A DNA stretch of 64,000 nucleotides from Parasedimentitalea marina (GCF_004006175.1 NZ_CP033219.1:434001-498000), one strand, 5' to 3'; shown: positions 35,290-45,326, counted from the first letter of the stretch. The notes: generated by a model not told the origin, from the letters alone. A program made the numbers and translations.

Positions 35290-37383
35290 ATGAGCGACGT
35301 CATTAGATATGAGCGGGTTGGCGATATTGCGGTGCTGACGGCGCAGAACCCGCCGGTCAATGCACTGGGTCTTGATGTGCGTCGGGGCCTGCTGTCTGGA
35401 TTTGAACGGGCCGAGGCCGAAGGTGCCAAGGCGGTGCTGATCTATGGTGACGGGCGCACTTATTTTGCTGGCGCCGACATTCGCGAATTCGGCAAACCGA
35501 TGCAAGCGCCCAGCTTTCCGGATCTATGTTCGCGCGTCGAAGCCTCGCCGCTGATGGTGGTCTCATCGTTGCATGGCACAGCGCTGGGCGGCGGGCTGGA
35601 GGTGGCGCTCAGCTCGCATTATCGCATCGCTGTGCCAAGCGCCAAAATGGGACTGCCCGAGGTCCATCTGGGTATCTTGCCCGGCGCAGGGGGCACCCAG
35701 CGGTTGCCTCGGGTTGCCGGGGTTGAAATTGCGCTCGATATGATCACCACGGGCCGACCGATATGCGCTGCCAAGGCATTGGAGGCCGGGATCATTGACC
35801 GCGTTGCCGAAGGGGAGCCGCGCGACATTGGTCTTGCCTACACCCAAGAACTGCTGGATGCAGGGGCTCCACGCCGTCCGGTTTGTGACCTGCCTGCACC
35901 CCAAAGTGTGGATTTCGACTCTCGCTATGATGAGCTGCTAAAGAAAAGCCGGGGTCAGTTGTCGCCTGCCACGGCACTGCGTGCAGTCCAGGCGGCCTGC
36001 GAAGCAGACAGTTTCGACGCCGGGCTCCGCCGCGAACGCGAGCTTTTCATGGAGCTGATGAACTCGGATCAGCGGCTGGGGCTGGTTCATGCGTTTTTCT
36101 CGGAACGTGCGGTGTCGAAGTTGCCCGAACTGAAAGGTGTTGCGCCGCGCGCACTGGCCGAAATCGGCGTCATTGGCGGCGGCACCATGGGGGCGGGGAT
36201 TGCCACTGCAGCGCTGTTGTCCGGGCTGAATGTCACCCTGCTGGAAATGACTGATACAGCCGCTGATGCAGCCCGTGGTCGGATTGAGGGCAACCTGCAG
36301 GGGGCGCTGAAACGTGGCAAGATCAGTGCTGAACAGTTCACGGTTCTGACCACTCAGTCGCTGTCACTGGCCGTGGATTACAGTGCATTGGCGCAGGCGG
36401 ATCTGGTGATCGAAGCGGTGTTCGAGGACATGGCGGTCAAGAAAACTGTGTTTACGCAACTTGATGCCGTTTGTAAGCCCGGCGCCATACTGGCCAGCAA
36501 CACCTCATATCTGGATGTGGATGACATCGCCGCCTGTACCACGCGCCCTGAAGATGTGATTGGGCTGCATTTCTTTTCACCTGCACATGTGATGAAGCTG
36601 CTTGAAGTGGTCGTCGCAGACAAAACCGCGATTGACGTGGTCGCCACCGGGTTTGCACTGGGCAAGATGCTGGGCAAAATTACAGTGCGCGCCGGGGTCT
36701 GCGATGGCTTTATCGGTAATCGCATTCTGGCCACGTATCGTGCCTGCGCTGATCACATGATCCTGGACGGGGCCAGCCCCTATCAGATTGACGCTGCGCT
36801 GACTGATTTTGGCTTTGCCATGGGGCCATTTGCTGTGGCCGATCTGGCGGGGCTCGATATCGGCTGGGCGTCACGCAAACGGCTGGCGCCAACCCGAGAC
36901 CCGCGTGCACGGGTGCCCAGCTTTCCCGATAAGCTGTGTGAAGATGGCCATTTCGGCCAGAAAACGGGCAAAGGCTACTATATCTACGAGGCCGGAAAAC
37001 GGGGCGGAACTGCGAACCCGGATGTACCGGGACTGATTGACGCCAATCGTGCAGAACTGGGCCTGACCCCGCGCGCCTTCACGGACGCGGAGATCATCCG
37101 CCGTTATATGTGTGCCATGGTCAACGAAGCCGCCAAGGTGGTGGGCGAGGGCATCGCCCGGCGACCGTTGGACGTGGACATGACACTGTTGTTTGGCTAC
37201 GGCTTCCCGCGGTACCGGGGTGGACCGTTGAAATGGGCGGATATTCAGGGGCTGGATGGTATCCTGGCTGATATCAAATCCTATGCCGAAGAAGATGATT
37301 TCTTCTGGCAACCAGCGCCTTTGCTGCAGCAATTGGTGGCAGAAGGCCGGAGTTTTGAGGATCTGAACAAAGCGAACAGTTGA
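35290..37383 (+). CDS. 3-hydroxyacyl-CoA dehydrogenase / enoyl-CoA hydratase (FadJ-type)
   Basis: A 697-aa bifunctional beta-oxidation enzyme, like peroxisomal L-bifunctional protein. Residues 1-190 form the crotonase domain ([43 protein letters not shown]). The dehydrogenase part begins near 290 with [18 protein letters not shown] and contains [17 protein letters not shown] with the catalytic His. Two C-terminal 6-phosphogluconate-like domains follow, ending [31 protein letters not shown] lies before the ATG. Whether it belongs to the FAD oxidoreductase operon or acts in general fatty-acid or phenylacetate metabolism is open. Confidence 0.93.
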   Translation: MSDVIRYERVGDIAVLTAQNPPVNALGLDVRRGLLSGFERAEAEGAKAVLIYGDGRTYFAGADIREFGKPMQAPSFPDLCSRVEASPLMVVSSLHGTALGGGLEVALSSHYRIAVPSAKMGLPEVHLGILPGAGGTQRLPRVAGVEIALDMITTGRPICAAKALEAGIIDRVAEGEPRDIGLAYTQELLDAGAPRRPVCDLPAPQSVDFDSRYDELLKKSRGQLSPATALRAVQAACEADSFDAGLRRERELFMELMNSDQRLGLVHAFFSERAVSKLPELKGVAPRALAEIGVIGGGTMGAGIATAALLSGLNVTLLEMTDTAADAARGRIEGNLQGALKRGKISAEQFTVLTTQSLSLAVDYSALAQADLVIEAVFEDMAVKKTVFTQLDAVCKPGAILASNTSYLDVDDIAACTTRPEDVIGLHFFSPAHVMKLLEVVVADKTAIDVVATGFALGKMLGKITVRAGVCDGFIGNRILATYRACADHMILDGASPYQIDAALTDFGFAMGPFAVADLAGLDIGWASRKRLAPTRDPRARVPSFPDKLCEDGHFGQKTGKGYYIYEAGKRGGTANPDVPGLIDANRAELGLTPRAFTDAEIIRRYMCAMVNEAAKVVGEGIARRPLDVDMTLLFGYGFPRYRGGPLKWADIQGLDGILADIKSYAEEDDFFWQPAPLLQQLVAEGRSFEDLNKANS

Positions 37384-37538
37384 TATGAGATAGGTGGTCG
37401 AACCGGATCTGCCGAGGAATGCCGACCCTCAGAGGAAACATGCAGCGACCACCGGAGGTTTTGAAATTCCATGCCAGGTGTTCGGTCGAAGGCGAGCAGC
37501 CTAGACAGGCTCACAATTAGAGAGGCTTGAGCAATTTA

Positions 37539-37568
37539 TGTAGGGTGCGTGCAAGTACACACCCTACA
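37539..37568. terminator. hairpin in the fadJ-rpe convergent gap
   Basis: TGTAGGGTG (37539-37547) pairs perfectly with CACCCTACA (37560-37568). It lies between two convergent stops (37383 and 37577), 9 bases after the rpe stop. There is no T-run on either strand, so termination strength is uncertain. Confidence 0.5.
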
Positions 37569-37576
37569 CTGAACGC

Positions 37577-38269
37577 TTAGGCCCAGACGCCTTCAGCGGC
37601 GGCGCGGATGGTGCGGATGTTGTCGCCGTAAGGTGTTGGGTTGCTGACCGAGCCGCCTTTGAAAACGGCTGAGCCAGCCACCAGCACATCTGCTCCGGCC
37701 TGAGCGACCAGCGGAGCGGTAACAGGGTCGACACCGCCATCAATCTCAATGTGGATCGGGCGATCACCGATCATGGCGCGCAGTTGCTTTACCTTGTCGA
37801 TCTGAGAGTGGATGAATTTCTGACCGCCAAACCCGGGGTTCACTGTCATCACGCAGATCAAATCAACCATATCGAGGTAATATTCGACCTCAGACGCGGG
37901 GGTGCCAGGGTTCAAGGCAAGGCCTGCTTTGGCGCCTGCCGCGCGTATGGCTTGCAGGGTCCGGTGGGTATGCGGTCCAGCCTCGGCATGGGCGGTGATG
38001 ACGTCGGCGCCAGCCTTGGCAAAGGCTTCGATATAGGGATCGACGGGTGCGATCATCAGATGCACATCCATAACACCCTTGATATGCGGGCGGATCGCGG
38101 CGCAGGTGGCTGGGCCGAACGTGATGTTGGGCACAAAATGCCCGTCCATCACGTCGACATGCACCCAGTCGGCGCCCTGGGCTTCGATGGCCTCACATTC
38201 GGCGCCAAAATTGGCGAAGTCGGCGGCAAGGATGGAGGGTGCGATTTTGATCTTGCGGTCAAAGGACAT
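37577..38269 (-). CDS. rpe: ribulose-phosphate 3-epimerase
   Basis: A 230-aa TIM-barrel enzyme converting ribulose-5-phosphate and xylulose-5-phosphate in the pentose phosphate and Calvin routes. Motifs: [33 protein letters not shown] (metal-binding His/Asp), [21 protein letters not shown] and EIDGGVDP (catalytic Asp). Length is typical. It is 107 bases downstream of the last gene of the glycosyltransferase operon, in the same orientation; readthrough is possible but coupling is not seen. Confidence 0.96.
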   Translation of the reverse strand: MSFDRKIKIAPSILAADFANFGAECEAIEAQGADWVHVDVMDGHFVPNITFGPATCAAIRPHIKGVMDVHLMIAPVDPYIEAFAKAGADVITAHAEAGPHTHRTLQAIRAAGAKAGLALNPGTPASEVEYYLDMVDLICVMTVNPGFGGQKFIHSQIDKVKQLRAMIGDRPIHIEIDGGVDPVTAPLVAQAGADVLVAGSAVFKGGSVSNPTPYGDNIRTIRAAAEGVWA

Positions 38270-38375
38270 GGGGCGGTTTCCTTCAGCATGGGGATTCGAG
38301 TTGCGTATAGCCCGTTTGATCTGAGAGCGGTAGGAGGGTTTATGTCACGGTAAATGTCCGGCAGAACCAAGCGGG

Positions 38376-38852
38376 CTACACGCGATAGAACATATAGCGA
38401 CCCGGAGCGATGCCTTCGGGACCGTCCAGCTCTTCGAAGCCGACCAATGGCTGTCCGGAAACTATCAGGCCTCCGGATGCCATGACGGAGCCGATGATGG
38501 GCGACAGGCGGGCAGCCTCGGCGACGTCCTTCTCTTTTACGCCAAAGCCAAAGTCATAATGGGCCAGTGCGATTTTGTGCCCCTGTTCGACCAGTTGATG
38601 GATCATCGGCTCGGCCTCGCCCTGTAAAAAATCGGCCTCGGGGGGCACACATGAGGGGTGGCACTGCAGGATCCGGTCAATTACCCAGACCCGGCGATTG
38701 GGCAGGACCTCGCGCAGGTGATCATAGGTGCGGCCATTGCCCAACCCCATGTCCAGCACATCCCCTGCCACCGGTGCGATCTGCTCGGCGGCCCAGTTAA
38801 GCCCGTCGCGTTGGGCGGTAAAGCGGCGGAGCATGGAATCCAATCGGCTCAT
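38376..38852 (-). CDS. class I SAM methyltransferase-like protein
   Basis: A 158-aa protein. The glycine-rich loop VLDMGLGNGRTYDHLRE is a class I methyltransferase motif I, followed by VWVIDR (acidic end of strand 2) and a GGLIVSGQP strand late in the domain. It is shorter than most methyltransferases. A paralogue lies at 55263-55766, sharing GLGNGRTY, HP..PP, EK and SP positions. The start at 38852 overlaps the deacetylase-like stop as ATGA, after AGGA; codons upstream to 38879 are rejected. It is the last of seven coupled genes, suggesting it methylates a glycan or glycoside product, which is inference. Confidence 0.7.
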   Translation of the reverse strand: MSRLDSMLRRFTAQRDGLNWAAEQIAPVAGDVLDMGLGNGRTYDHLREVLPNRRVWVIDRILQCHPSCVPPEADFLQGEAEPMIHQLVEQGHKIALAHYDFGFGVKEKDVAEAARLSPIIGSVMASGGLIVSGQPLVGFEELDGPEGIAPGRYMFYRV

Positions 38853-39610
38853 GAAATAGTCCTTTGTGGGTGTGTCCAAGAGATGGCAGGGCCAGCAAGT
38901 AAGCGGCTGAGCAGGGACGCGGTGAAGTCCCAGATTGCAGCGTCGTGGACCAAGTGATGGGTCAGAATACCATAGGGTTCAACAGCATCTGCTGCGCCGG
39001 TCCGGCGGGCGTTCAATTGGCGGGTGACCTGATCCAACAGCTGTTGGGGTGGCACCAGCGAGCGGCTGCCCTTCCAGTGGATTGGATCGAGATGGGTGTT
39101 GATCTGGGCCAAACCGGGGGCCGTTTCGGGGCTGCTGCGTGGTTTGAAGGTCGACAGGCTGGTGTAGCCAAGCTTGGCCAGTCCCAGTGTCGCATCATCC
39201 GAGATCCGGTTCCATGGCGGCACAAACATTGGGGTCACGGTCTTACCAAGCAATGTACGCAGGGTATCGAGACCACGGCCAGCATCCGCCAGCACCCGCT
39301 CGACCGGACGATGGGCTTCAAATTCAGCCTTCTTGTCGCCCTGGGGTGCGTGGTTCTGGTGCGCCCAGCCGTGAACAATTGGGATAAGCTGCGCCGAGGT
39401 GGCGATGTAGAGGGCCAGGGCCGCTGTGGCATCGCGCGGGATGACAGCCAGATGCACCGGTAGGTCTAGTTTCTCTGACAGGCGGGTAAGCTGATTCAGC
39501 TGCGGGGTTGGTTCAATGGCATCATCGTCGCGCCACCATAGTGGCAGCGTCAGGCCCTGATCCATCCAAACTTGCAGTTCTTGCTCTAGGGGGTGCCAAT
39601 CGGTGGTCAT
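38849..39610 (-). CDS. polysaccharide deacetylase-like protein
   Basis: A 253-aa protein resembling carbohydrate esterase 4/NodB-fold deacetylases: WWRDDDA near residues 25-31 supplies the Asp pair, HGWAHQNH near 80-87 has the H-x3/4-H metal pattern, and FVPPWNR a loop found in the family. It has no signal peptide, so it would act in the cytosol on a soluble or nucleotide-linked sugar, unusual for this family. Both ends overlap neighbours as ATGA. Substrate unknown. Confidence 0.75.
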   Translation of the reverse strand: MTTDWHPLEQELQVWMDQGLTLPLWWRDDDAIEPTPQLNQLTRLSEKLDLPVHLAVIPRDATAALALYIATSAQLIPIVHGWAHQNHAPQGDKKAEFEAHRPVERVLADAGRGLDTLRTLLGKTVTPMFVPPWNRISDDATLGLAKLGYTSLSTFKPRSSPETAPGLAQINTHLDPIHWKGSRSLVPPQQLLDQVTRQLNARRTGAADAVEPYGILTHHLVHDAAIWDFTASLLSRLLAGPAISWTHPQRTIS

Positions 39611-40743
39611 GGTCGTCGCCCAGCCAAGTCCACGGCAATTTCAACCGCCTGCGAGGCGCCGTCGAATTGCAGAACGTTGGTTGCGCGGCGTGGGGCAGCC
39701 ATTGCCCTGCGCATAGCGGCGCGCAGGGTTTCAGGGGTCAGGTCGGCGTTGCTGAGAACTTGGATGCCGTCCAGCGGTGCAAGGCTGTCGGCGCGCAGCC
39801 CTTGCTCGACCTCATTGCCGGCGTCAAAAGGGATCAAAACCGAGGGGGTGCCGCATTGCAGCAGGTCCAGCGCAGTGTTGTATCCACACATGCTGACCGA
39901 GGCCGCTGCGAGCGGCAGCATTTGGCGGAAATCGGGGCGGGTGGCTTCGATGATCGCCGGGGCGCTTTGGGATTGTAGGCGCGCGATCCGTTCGGTCTTG
40001 TCGCTGCCGCCCACCAGCAAACGCCAAGTGGTGTCAGGCATCAGTTCTGCAGTTTTCAGGGCGGTTTCAAACAATGCGTCGCCGACACTGCCGCCGCCGG
40101 CACTGACAAGGATCTCACCCTGGCCTGCGCCTTGCGGATGTGGGTTGGCAGCGGTTGGGGCGACATAGCCAGTGTAGCGTAGTTTGGAGGCCAGCAGTGC
40201 TGACACCGGCCAACTGACTTCAAGTCGGGTGGTTGTAGGGTCGGAATGCACCAGCACCGCGTCGTAAAACTCGGCAATCATGGCGTCGGCTTGGGTGGCC
40301 TTTTTCGGTTTCGACGGCGGCGCAAGGATGTCCCGGATCGAGGCCAGAATAACCGGGCGGTGTGGCAGTTTCTGGGCGGACGACAGCAGGGCCTGGAATT
40401 CCGCTGCCAGACTGCGGCGCCCAAAGGGGTAGAGTTCCGTGATCAGGATATCCGGTTGCACATTTTCGAGAGCTGCGCAAAGTGCAGTGTGTCTTTCACT
40501 GTAATAGTCGGCATCGGCGATTTCGCCGGTGGCGGTGAGAAGGCGGGTGAAATCCACCCCATCCGAGCGCAGCGGTGGCAGTTGCAGCAGGTCAATGCCA
40601 GCCGTGTTCAGTTGTGGTGCCGCAAAGCCACCCGAAGCGATACAGACCTTATGGCCTGCAGCACTGAACGCACGACCCAGCGTCAGCGCGCGGCTAAGAT
40701 GACCGGTCCCCAGCAGGTGGGTGACTGCGATCAGGACTTTCAT
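39607..40743 (-). CDS. GT-B glycosyltransferase (MurG/GT28-like), second copy
   Basis: A 378-aa soluble GT-B protein. The N-terminal THLLGTGHLSRALTLGRAF equals the G-x-GH loop of MurG-like enzymes; the C-terminal part has SAGGGSVGDALFETAL and MCGYNTALDLLQCGTPSVLIPF, which contact the nucleotide sugar. It is a homologue of the operon's first gene (shared GLGH/GTGH and GYNT motifs). No membrane helix is evident. It overlaps both neighbours by 4 bases. Donor and acceptor are unknown. Confidence 0.82.
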   Translation of the reverse strand: MKVLIAVTHLLGTGHLSRALTLGRAFSAAGHKVCIASGGFAAPQLNTAGIDLLQLPPLRSDGVDFTRLLTATGEIADADYYSERHTALCAALENVQPDILITELYPFGRRSLAAEFQALLSSAQKLPHRPVILASIRDILAPPSKPKKATQADAMIAEFYDAVLVHSDPTTTRLEVSWPVSALLASKLRYTGYVAPTAANPHPQGAGQGEILVSAGGGSVGDALFETALKTAELMPDTTWRLLVGGSDKTERIARLQSQSAPAIIEATRPDFRQMLPLAAASVSMCGYNTALDLLQCGTPSVLIPFDAGNEVEQGLRADSLAPLDGIQVLSNADLTPETLRAAMRRAMAAPRRATNVLQFDGASQAVEIAVDLAGRRP

Positions 40744-41330
40744 GCAGCGCCTGCACGTTTGGCAAGTCGCACTGGTTCTGGTTGTGGGGTCAATTTATCC
40801 CCATCGAAATCAACCACGAATAGTCGGTTGCGTTTGATGCGAAACGGGGCGGGGCCTTTAAATCCCCAGTCATAAGCGCGTGCAAGGATCATCCGCATGA
40901 TGCCGATATGGCAAACTGCGACTGTGTCCCGTTGCAAAGTTGCCAACCAGGGTTCAATGCGGGCCCAGACCTGTGCCGGGGTCTCGCCACCGGGTGGTTG
41001 ATAGTCCCAGCCCCAGTTTTCAATGTCGCGAAAGCCGCTGTCAGGGTCCGCTTTTAGATCGAGACCATGCAGCCCCTCCCAGTCACCCCAGAACATCTCG
41101 GTCAGTTCAGGGGCGGTTTGCGGCGGGCGGTGGGCGACGATCTCGGCGGTCTCGACCGCGCGTTTCAGCGGGCTGGACCACAGATCAGCCTGATCCCAGG
41201 GTGTGGGCAGGGTGAAACCTGACAAGTCAGCGCGGGCCCCATCGTCCAGCGGTATGTCACTGCGGCCCTGGATGCGGCCCGCCCGGTTCCAGTGGGTGTG
41301 CCCATGGCGCAAGAGAGCAAGACGGATCAT
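40740..41330 (-). CDS. histidine phosphatase family protein
   Basis: A 196-aa phosphoglycerate-mutase-like protein. The catalytic LLRHGHTHWNRAGRIQG gives the RHG motif; SSPLKRAVETAE, EMFWGDWEG and VCHIGIMRMIL supply the second Arg, acid and second His. Start at 41330 is chosen because it overlaps the upstream stop as ATGA; the long upstream frame is a shadow. In a glycosyltransferase operon it probably removes phosphate from a sugar or glycoside phosphate, as GpgP does in glucosylglycerate synthesis; this is an analogy only. Confidence 0.85.
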   Translation of the reverse strand: MIRLALLRHGHTHWNRAGRIQGRSDIPLDDGARADLSGFTLPTPWDQADLWSSPLKRAVETAEIVAHRPPQTAPELTEMFWGDWEGLHGLDLKADPDSGFRDIENWGWDYQPPGGETPAQVWARIEPWLATLQRDTVAVCHIGIMRMILARAYDWGFKGPAPFRIKRNRLFVVDFDGDKLTPQPEPVRLAKRAGAA

Positions 41331-42415
41331 GTGGAAATCTCCAGATATGGGGTCACGGTGGACCAGAACCGTTGCGTGGCCGCTGGTGCAAGATGGGTGG
41401 TCGCAATCATTGTGCGGGCGTCGGTGCCGCGTTTGGCGCGCAGGTCTCGATCGTCCAGAAGGCGGCAAATTTTCGTGGCCAGCACCTGCGGGCCCAAGTC
41501 AGGAGAAGGGTATTGCGCTGGGCTTAGAATATCGCGCAGGCCGGGACGGTCTTGGGCCACCACCGGCAACCCGTGGCTTTGGGCTTCGAGATAGACCATG
41601 CCAAAGGCCTCGTTGACGCCGGGCCAGAAGAACAAACTGGCCTGACCATAGGCCTCGGCCATTTGGTCACGGGTCAATTGCCCCAGAAAAACAACGCGCT
41701 CGCCAAACGGAGCCATCAGTGACTCGACCTGGCCGCGTGCCGGTCCATCGCCAGCAATGTGCAGCTGCCAGTCGCCAGCCAGATGCGGCAGGACCTCGGC
41801 AATCAGGCGGTATGAGGCGAGTTTGTCGCCCTCGCGCATCATACCGGCGGCCAGCATCGGGCCATTCAGAGTAGACCGCGCAGGAAGGGTTTCAACAGGT
41901 AGAAACGGCGGAAGGTGGACGAGCGCCTGGCGACCGTGCCGCTCACGTTCCAGCGTAATCAGGTCATTGGCTGTCAGATAGAAAATTACATCTGCGGCAT
42001 CGCAGGCGTCATGGGCGGATTGGGCAAAATCAGCCCAACAGCCAGCTAGACGGCTATAGGCGCGGGTGCTTTCGATTTGCACATAGGGAATGCCGCGCGC
42101 GCTCGCCACAGTGGGGCCAATCAAGTCCGGCGCTTTGTAATAATTGTGATAGGTCACCCAGACATCAGCACTGGGCATTTCGCGGATCAGCTGGGCCGCT
42201 TCGGCCTGAGCGCGGTCGCGTAAGTCCTGTTGGACGAGCGTATCACCTTGCTTGTCATAGATCTTAAGCTCGGACACCAAATCCACCTGGGCGCCGCCAG
42301 CGCCAATCACTGCGATCAGGTTACGCGCCATCTCGCGATCCCCCGAAGGAACAGGGTGATGCGGTGATTTCATTGGCGCATAAAAGGCAACTCGTTTGCC
42401 TTGGCCCAGCGTCAT
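41327..42415 (-). CDS. GT4-family glycosyltransferase
   Basis: A 362-aa retaining GT-B glycosyltransferase. The N-terminal domain starts KRVAFYAPMKSPHHPVPSGDREMARNL; the C-terminal donor domain has FFWPGVNEAFGMVYLEAQSHGLPVVA with the E-x7-E motif of GT4. Soluble, no signal peptide. It overlaps both neighbours by ATGA. Homologues carry out hexose transfer from UDP- or GDP-sugars; specificity cannot be read from sequence. Confidence 0.85.
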   Translation of the reverse strand: MTLGQGKRVAFYAPMKSPHHPVPSGDREMARNLIAVIGAGGAQVDLVSELKIYDKQGDTLVQQDLRDRAQAEAAQLIREMPSADVWVTYHNYYKAPDLIGPTVASARGIPYVQIESTRAYSRLAGCWADFAQSAHDACDAADVIFYLTANDLITLERERHGRQALVHLPPFLPVETLPARSTLNGPMLAAGMMREGDKLASYRLIAEVLPHLAGDWQLHIAGDGPARGQVESLMAPFGERVVFLGQLTRDQMAEAYGQASLFFWPGVNEAFGMVYLEAQSHGLPVVAQDRPGLRDILSPAQYPSPDLGPQVLATKICRLLDDRDLRAKRGTDARTMIATTHLAPAATQRFWSTVTPYLEIST

Positions 42416-43656
42416 TTGCCTGCCAGCATGGCGGTCAGGCGGTCCGACAACCGGGCGATGCCAGGGGGCATGCCAAAGTCGGATTTCAGACGCGCCAGTG
42501 CGGCCTCTGCCATATCGGCCGCAGTGTCGGGATGGTTGGCGATCTGCGTGATGGCAAGGGCCAGAGCCTCGGGTGCATCATCCGCCAACACCCCATGGGT
42601 GCCGCTGGTGATAAATTCGGGGATTGCGGACACGGCAGTGGACAGGATTGGCAGACGCTGCGAGGCGGCCTCCATCAAAACATTGGGCAAGCCGTCACGA
42701 TCGCCGTCGGCGGCGATACGGCTGGGCAGGACAAACAGATCAGCGGCGCGCATGGCAGCGATGACCTCGGGTTGATCACAGGCCCCGCGCCAAGTGATCC
42801 GGTGATCTATCCCAGCCTCCTTGGCCATCTTGCTGAGCTTGTCCTGCAGGGCACCGCCACCAATTTGGGTCCAGTGCCAGTCAATATCGGCAGGCAACAA
42901 CGCCAGCGCCGCGATCAGGTTGTCAAATCCCTTCTTCTCGACCAGACGGCCAACCGACATCAGATGCAGGGGATCATTGGTCTGACGCCAGACCCGGTCA
43001 GGGGCCGCCGGAAAGCGGCTAAGATCCAGCCCGTGGTAGATTAGGTCAACCCGCGCGGGATCATCTGACATCTGTTGCAAATGCTTGGCACCAAAGCCCG
43101 TGCAAGTGGCGCCAAAGGACGCCCCGTGATGGGCGCTGGACAGTTTCTCGGAAATCTCCCAATCGGGGGAGGTCCAGATGTCTTTGGCGTGGGCTGAAAA
43201 ACTCCATGGTAGCCCGCGCATGATGGCCGCGTAGCGGGCAACCGAGGAAGGGGTGTGCAGAAAATGCGCATAGAGCCCCAGCACCGCATCGGGCATTTCA
43301 GCGGCCAGCACGCAGGCCTGACCAAAACGACGGATACGATTATGCGACGGATCGCGTTTCAAATCCGCACGCCATATTCGGTAGGCCTCGGCGTAGCCCG
43401 GTAGAGATTGGGCAATGCCACGGGCCTGCCAAACCCGATCCGGTTCCTGGTATAGGTATTCCGGCAGGTACTTTACCTGCGCCTGCAATTGATCATGCAG
43501 CGGGTGGCGTTTGACGTCCGTGGGATGGCGCAAGGACCAGATTTCAAAGGCATGGCCCGCGGCTTCAAGAGCCACCAGTTCTTGGGCTATAAACGTCTCG
43601 GATAACCGTGGCCAACCCTTGACCAGAACCGCCAGTGGCGGTGACGTATCACTCAT
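42412..43656 (-). CDS. GT4-family glycosyltransferase (WcaL-like)
   Basis: A 414-aa GT-B enzyme like colanic-acid-type glycosyltransferases. N-terminal LVKGWPRLSETFIAQELVALEAAGH and SFSAHAKDIW are typical of the WcaL group; the donor domain has MSVGRLVEKKGFDNLIAAL and DGLPNVLMEAASQRLPILST. Cytosolic. It overlaps the first gene of the operon and the next GT4 gene by 4 bases each. Acceptor unknown; no polysaccharide export genes are near. Confidence 0.87.
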   Translation of the reverse strand: MSDTSPPLAVLVKGWPRLSETFIAQELVALEAAGHAFEIWSLRHPTDVKRHPLHDQLQAQVKYLPEYLYQEPDRVWQARGIAQSLPGYAEAYRIWRADLKRDPSHNRIRRFGQACVLAAEMPDAVLGLYAHFLHTPSSVARYAAIMRGLPWSFSAHAKDIWTSPDWEISEKLSSAHHGASFGATCTGFGAKHLQQMSDDPARVDLIYHGLDLSRFPAAPDRVWRQTNDPLHLMSVGRLVEKKGFDNLIAALALLPADIDWHWTQIGGGALQDKLSKMAKEAGIDHRITWRGACDQPEVIAAMRAADLFVLPSRIAADGDRDGLPNVLMEAASQRLPILSTAVSAIPEFITSGTHGVLADDAPEALALAITQIANHPDTAADMAEAALARLKSDFGMPPGIARLSDRLTAMLAGK

Positions 43657-44879
43657 TCCGCGGCCTCGGACTTGGTTCCACTTAGCAGCTTGGCCACCCG
43701 GTGTGTGACGTAGTCCAACCCATCAAGCAGGCCCGGAGTAAAGGCCGCAGAGGGCGGTTTTTGCTGTGCCAGTGAGCGGATCGCCCGAATCATGGTTTCG
43801 GGTGTCATTCCGTCGCGGTTTTCGTCCAGCATGGCAATCAAGCCCAGCTGTTCGGCCCGGCTGGCCCGGATCCATTGTTCCAGACGTGGCGTGGTGCGGG
43901 GCACGATCACCGCTGGTTTGTCAAATGACAGAACTTCGCAGAACGTATTATAGCCTCCCATGCAGACCACACCCTGCGCACCGGCAAACAGGGTTTCGAT
44001 CTCGGATTCGAACCCAACGGCTGTGACCCGGCCATTCAACTGTTCGACGCGGGCCTCAAAGGCCACCCGGGTCTCGCCGGACAAAAACGGTCCGTAAACA
44101 AGCACCGCCCTCGGGGTAAGATCCGGATCGCGTTCATAGGCCGCTAACACAAGATCGACCATGGCAGCGCCGTCGCCGCCGCCGCCTGGGGTAATCAGGA
44201 CATAAGGCGGCTCGGGGGCCTCGCCAACAGATCCAAGATCGCGCCGCAGGTAGCCCGTCCAATGGGTGCGGGCCTGCACCGCAGGGCTAAGGTCAAGTCC
44301 GGACGTTGGATCATAGATCGAGCGCAGCCCGTAGACCCAGAGTTCATCATAAAAGCTCTCGGTGGCATGAATGGCACCCTTGCGCTTCCACTCGGCAGCC
44401 AGCACTTCGGGTTCGTCCAGCACATCGCGCAGCCCCAAAACCAATCGTGCCCGACCACGCGATTTCAACATGTCCAGCGTCGGCATCAATTCGCCGCGAA
44501 AGCCGGTGGGCTCCTTGTCGACGATCAGCACATCAGGATCATATTGTTCAGCAGTCGAGCGGATCAGGCCTGCCCGCAGATTGGCGGTTTCATCAATGCT
44601 CATCCCCATGGTGCGCGAGGCATAAGATCCGTCCGAGCGTTTGATAACGCCGGGTAGCCGCACATGATCCACCCGCGATGGAAAGGCGAAGCGGCCGGCG
44701 ACTGGTGATCCGGTCAAGATAAGGGCCGATGCAGTGGGATCGGCGGCGGTAATGGCGCCGGCCAAAGCCCGCGAGCGACGCAAATGGCCAAGGCCAAAGG
44801 TGTCGTGACTGTATAGCATCACGCGCGGCGCGCGAGAGGTCTCGTCCGCAGTGGTATTGGAAATGGTGTGGACTGTCAT
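43653..44879 (-). CDS. GT-B glycosyltransferase (MurG/GT28-like), first gene of operon
   Basis: A 408-aa soluble GT-B protein with MLYSHDTFGLGHLRRSRALAGAI near residue 20, ITPGGGGDGAAMVDLVLA in the donor domain and CMGGYNTFCEVLSFDKPAVIVPR. It is homologous to the gene at 39607-40743. The start at 44879 (MTVHTISN) fits; the open frame runs 119 codons further upstream over the divergent promoter region without family features. It leads a seven-gene operon joined throughout by 4-base overlaps and is divergent from the MscS-like gene. Confidence 0.82.
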   Translation of the reverse strand: MTVHTISNTTADETSRAPRVMLYSHDTFGLGHLRRSRALAGAITAADPTASALILTGSPVAGRFAFPSRVDHVRLPGVIKRSDGSYASRTMGMSIDETANLRAGLIRSTAEQYDPDVLIVDKEPTGFRGELMPTLDMLKSRGRARLVLGLRDVLDEPEVLAAEWKRKGAIHATESFYDELWVYGLRSIYDPTSGLDLSPAVQARTHWTGYLRRDLGSVGEAPEPPYVLITPGGGGDGAAMVDLVLAAYERDPDLTPRAVLVYGPFLSGETRVAFEARVEQLNGRVTAVGFESEIETLFAGAQGVVCMGGYNTFCEVLSFDKPAVIVPRTTPRLEQWIRASRAEQLGLIAMLDENRDGMTPETMIRAIRSLAQQKPPSAAFTPGLLDGLDYVTHRVAKLLSGTKSEAAE

Positions 44880-45326
44880 GATTGAGCCTGAGCGAATGGG
44901 TCGAGGACATGCGGGATAGCGGGGTAAGAAGTAAAGAATGTATTCAATCGAAAGGTTTGAAATGGGCGCACTAAGAGAGATCGCACAGGTCGATTCACCG
45001 ACGAAAACGGCGCCAAAAGAGGTGTCGGGAAAATCCCTATCTGCTCGACCATCGTCCGCCTCAGGTTGCGCAGCCAGATCCAAAATCGGGGTCTGGCACG
45101 GTCCATGTTTTTTTCGCGGTTCACCGTGGATATTCCGGCTGCCAGATTCTTTGCTGGCAGGTGTCCCGTCACGGAGCTTAGCGAACAGGAAGTGTATAGC
45201 CTGCGTGAAAAAAACATGCAATCGGGCGAGGCTCACGTCCGCGCAAACTTGTGTGCGGTCAAGGGGTTTGCGCTATTGCCTGGAGTCGGGTAATTTTGCG
45301 CAAATCATCCGAGGACTTCCTTTCCC
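44880..45326. promoter_or_regulatory. divergent promoter region, glycosyltransferase operon / mscS-like gene
   Basis: About 450 bases between divergent starts. A perfect 12-bp inverted repeat CATGTTTTTTTC (45104-45115) / GAAAAAAACATG (45207-45218) spans 91 bases; it could be a looped regulator site. A 130-codon frame on the plus strand (44938-45330) has no domain features and runs into the start of the channel gene, so it is not called as a gene. Confidence 0.4.
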
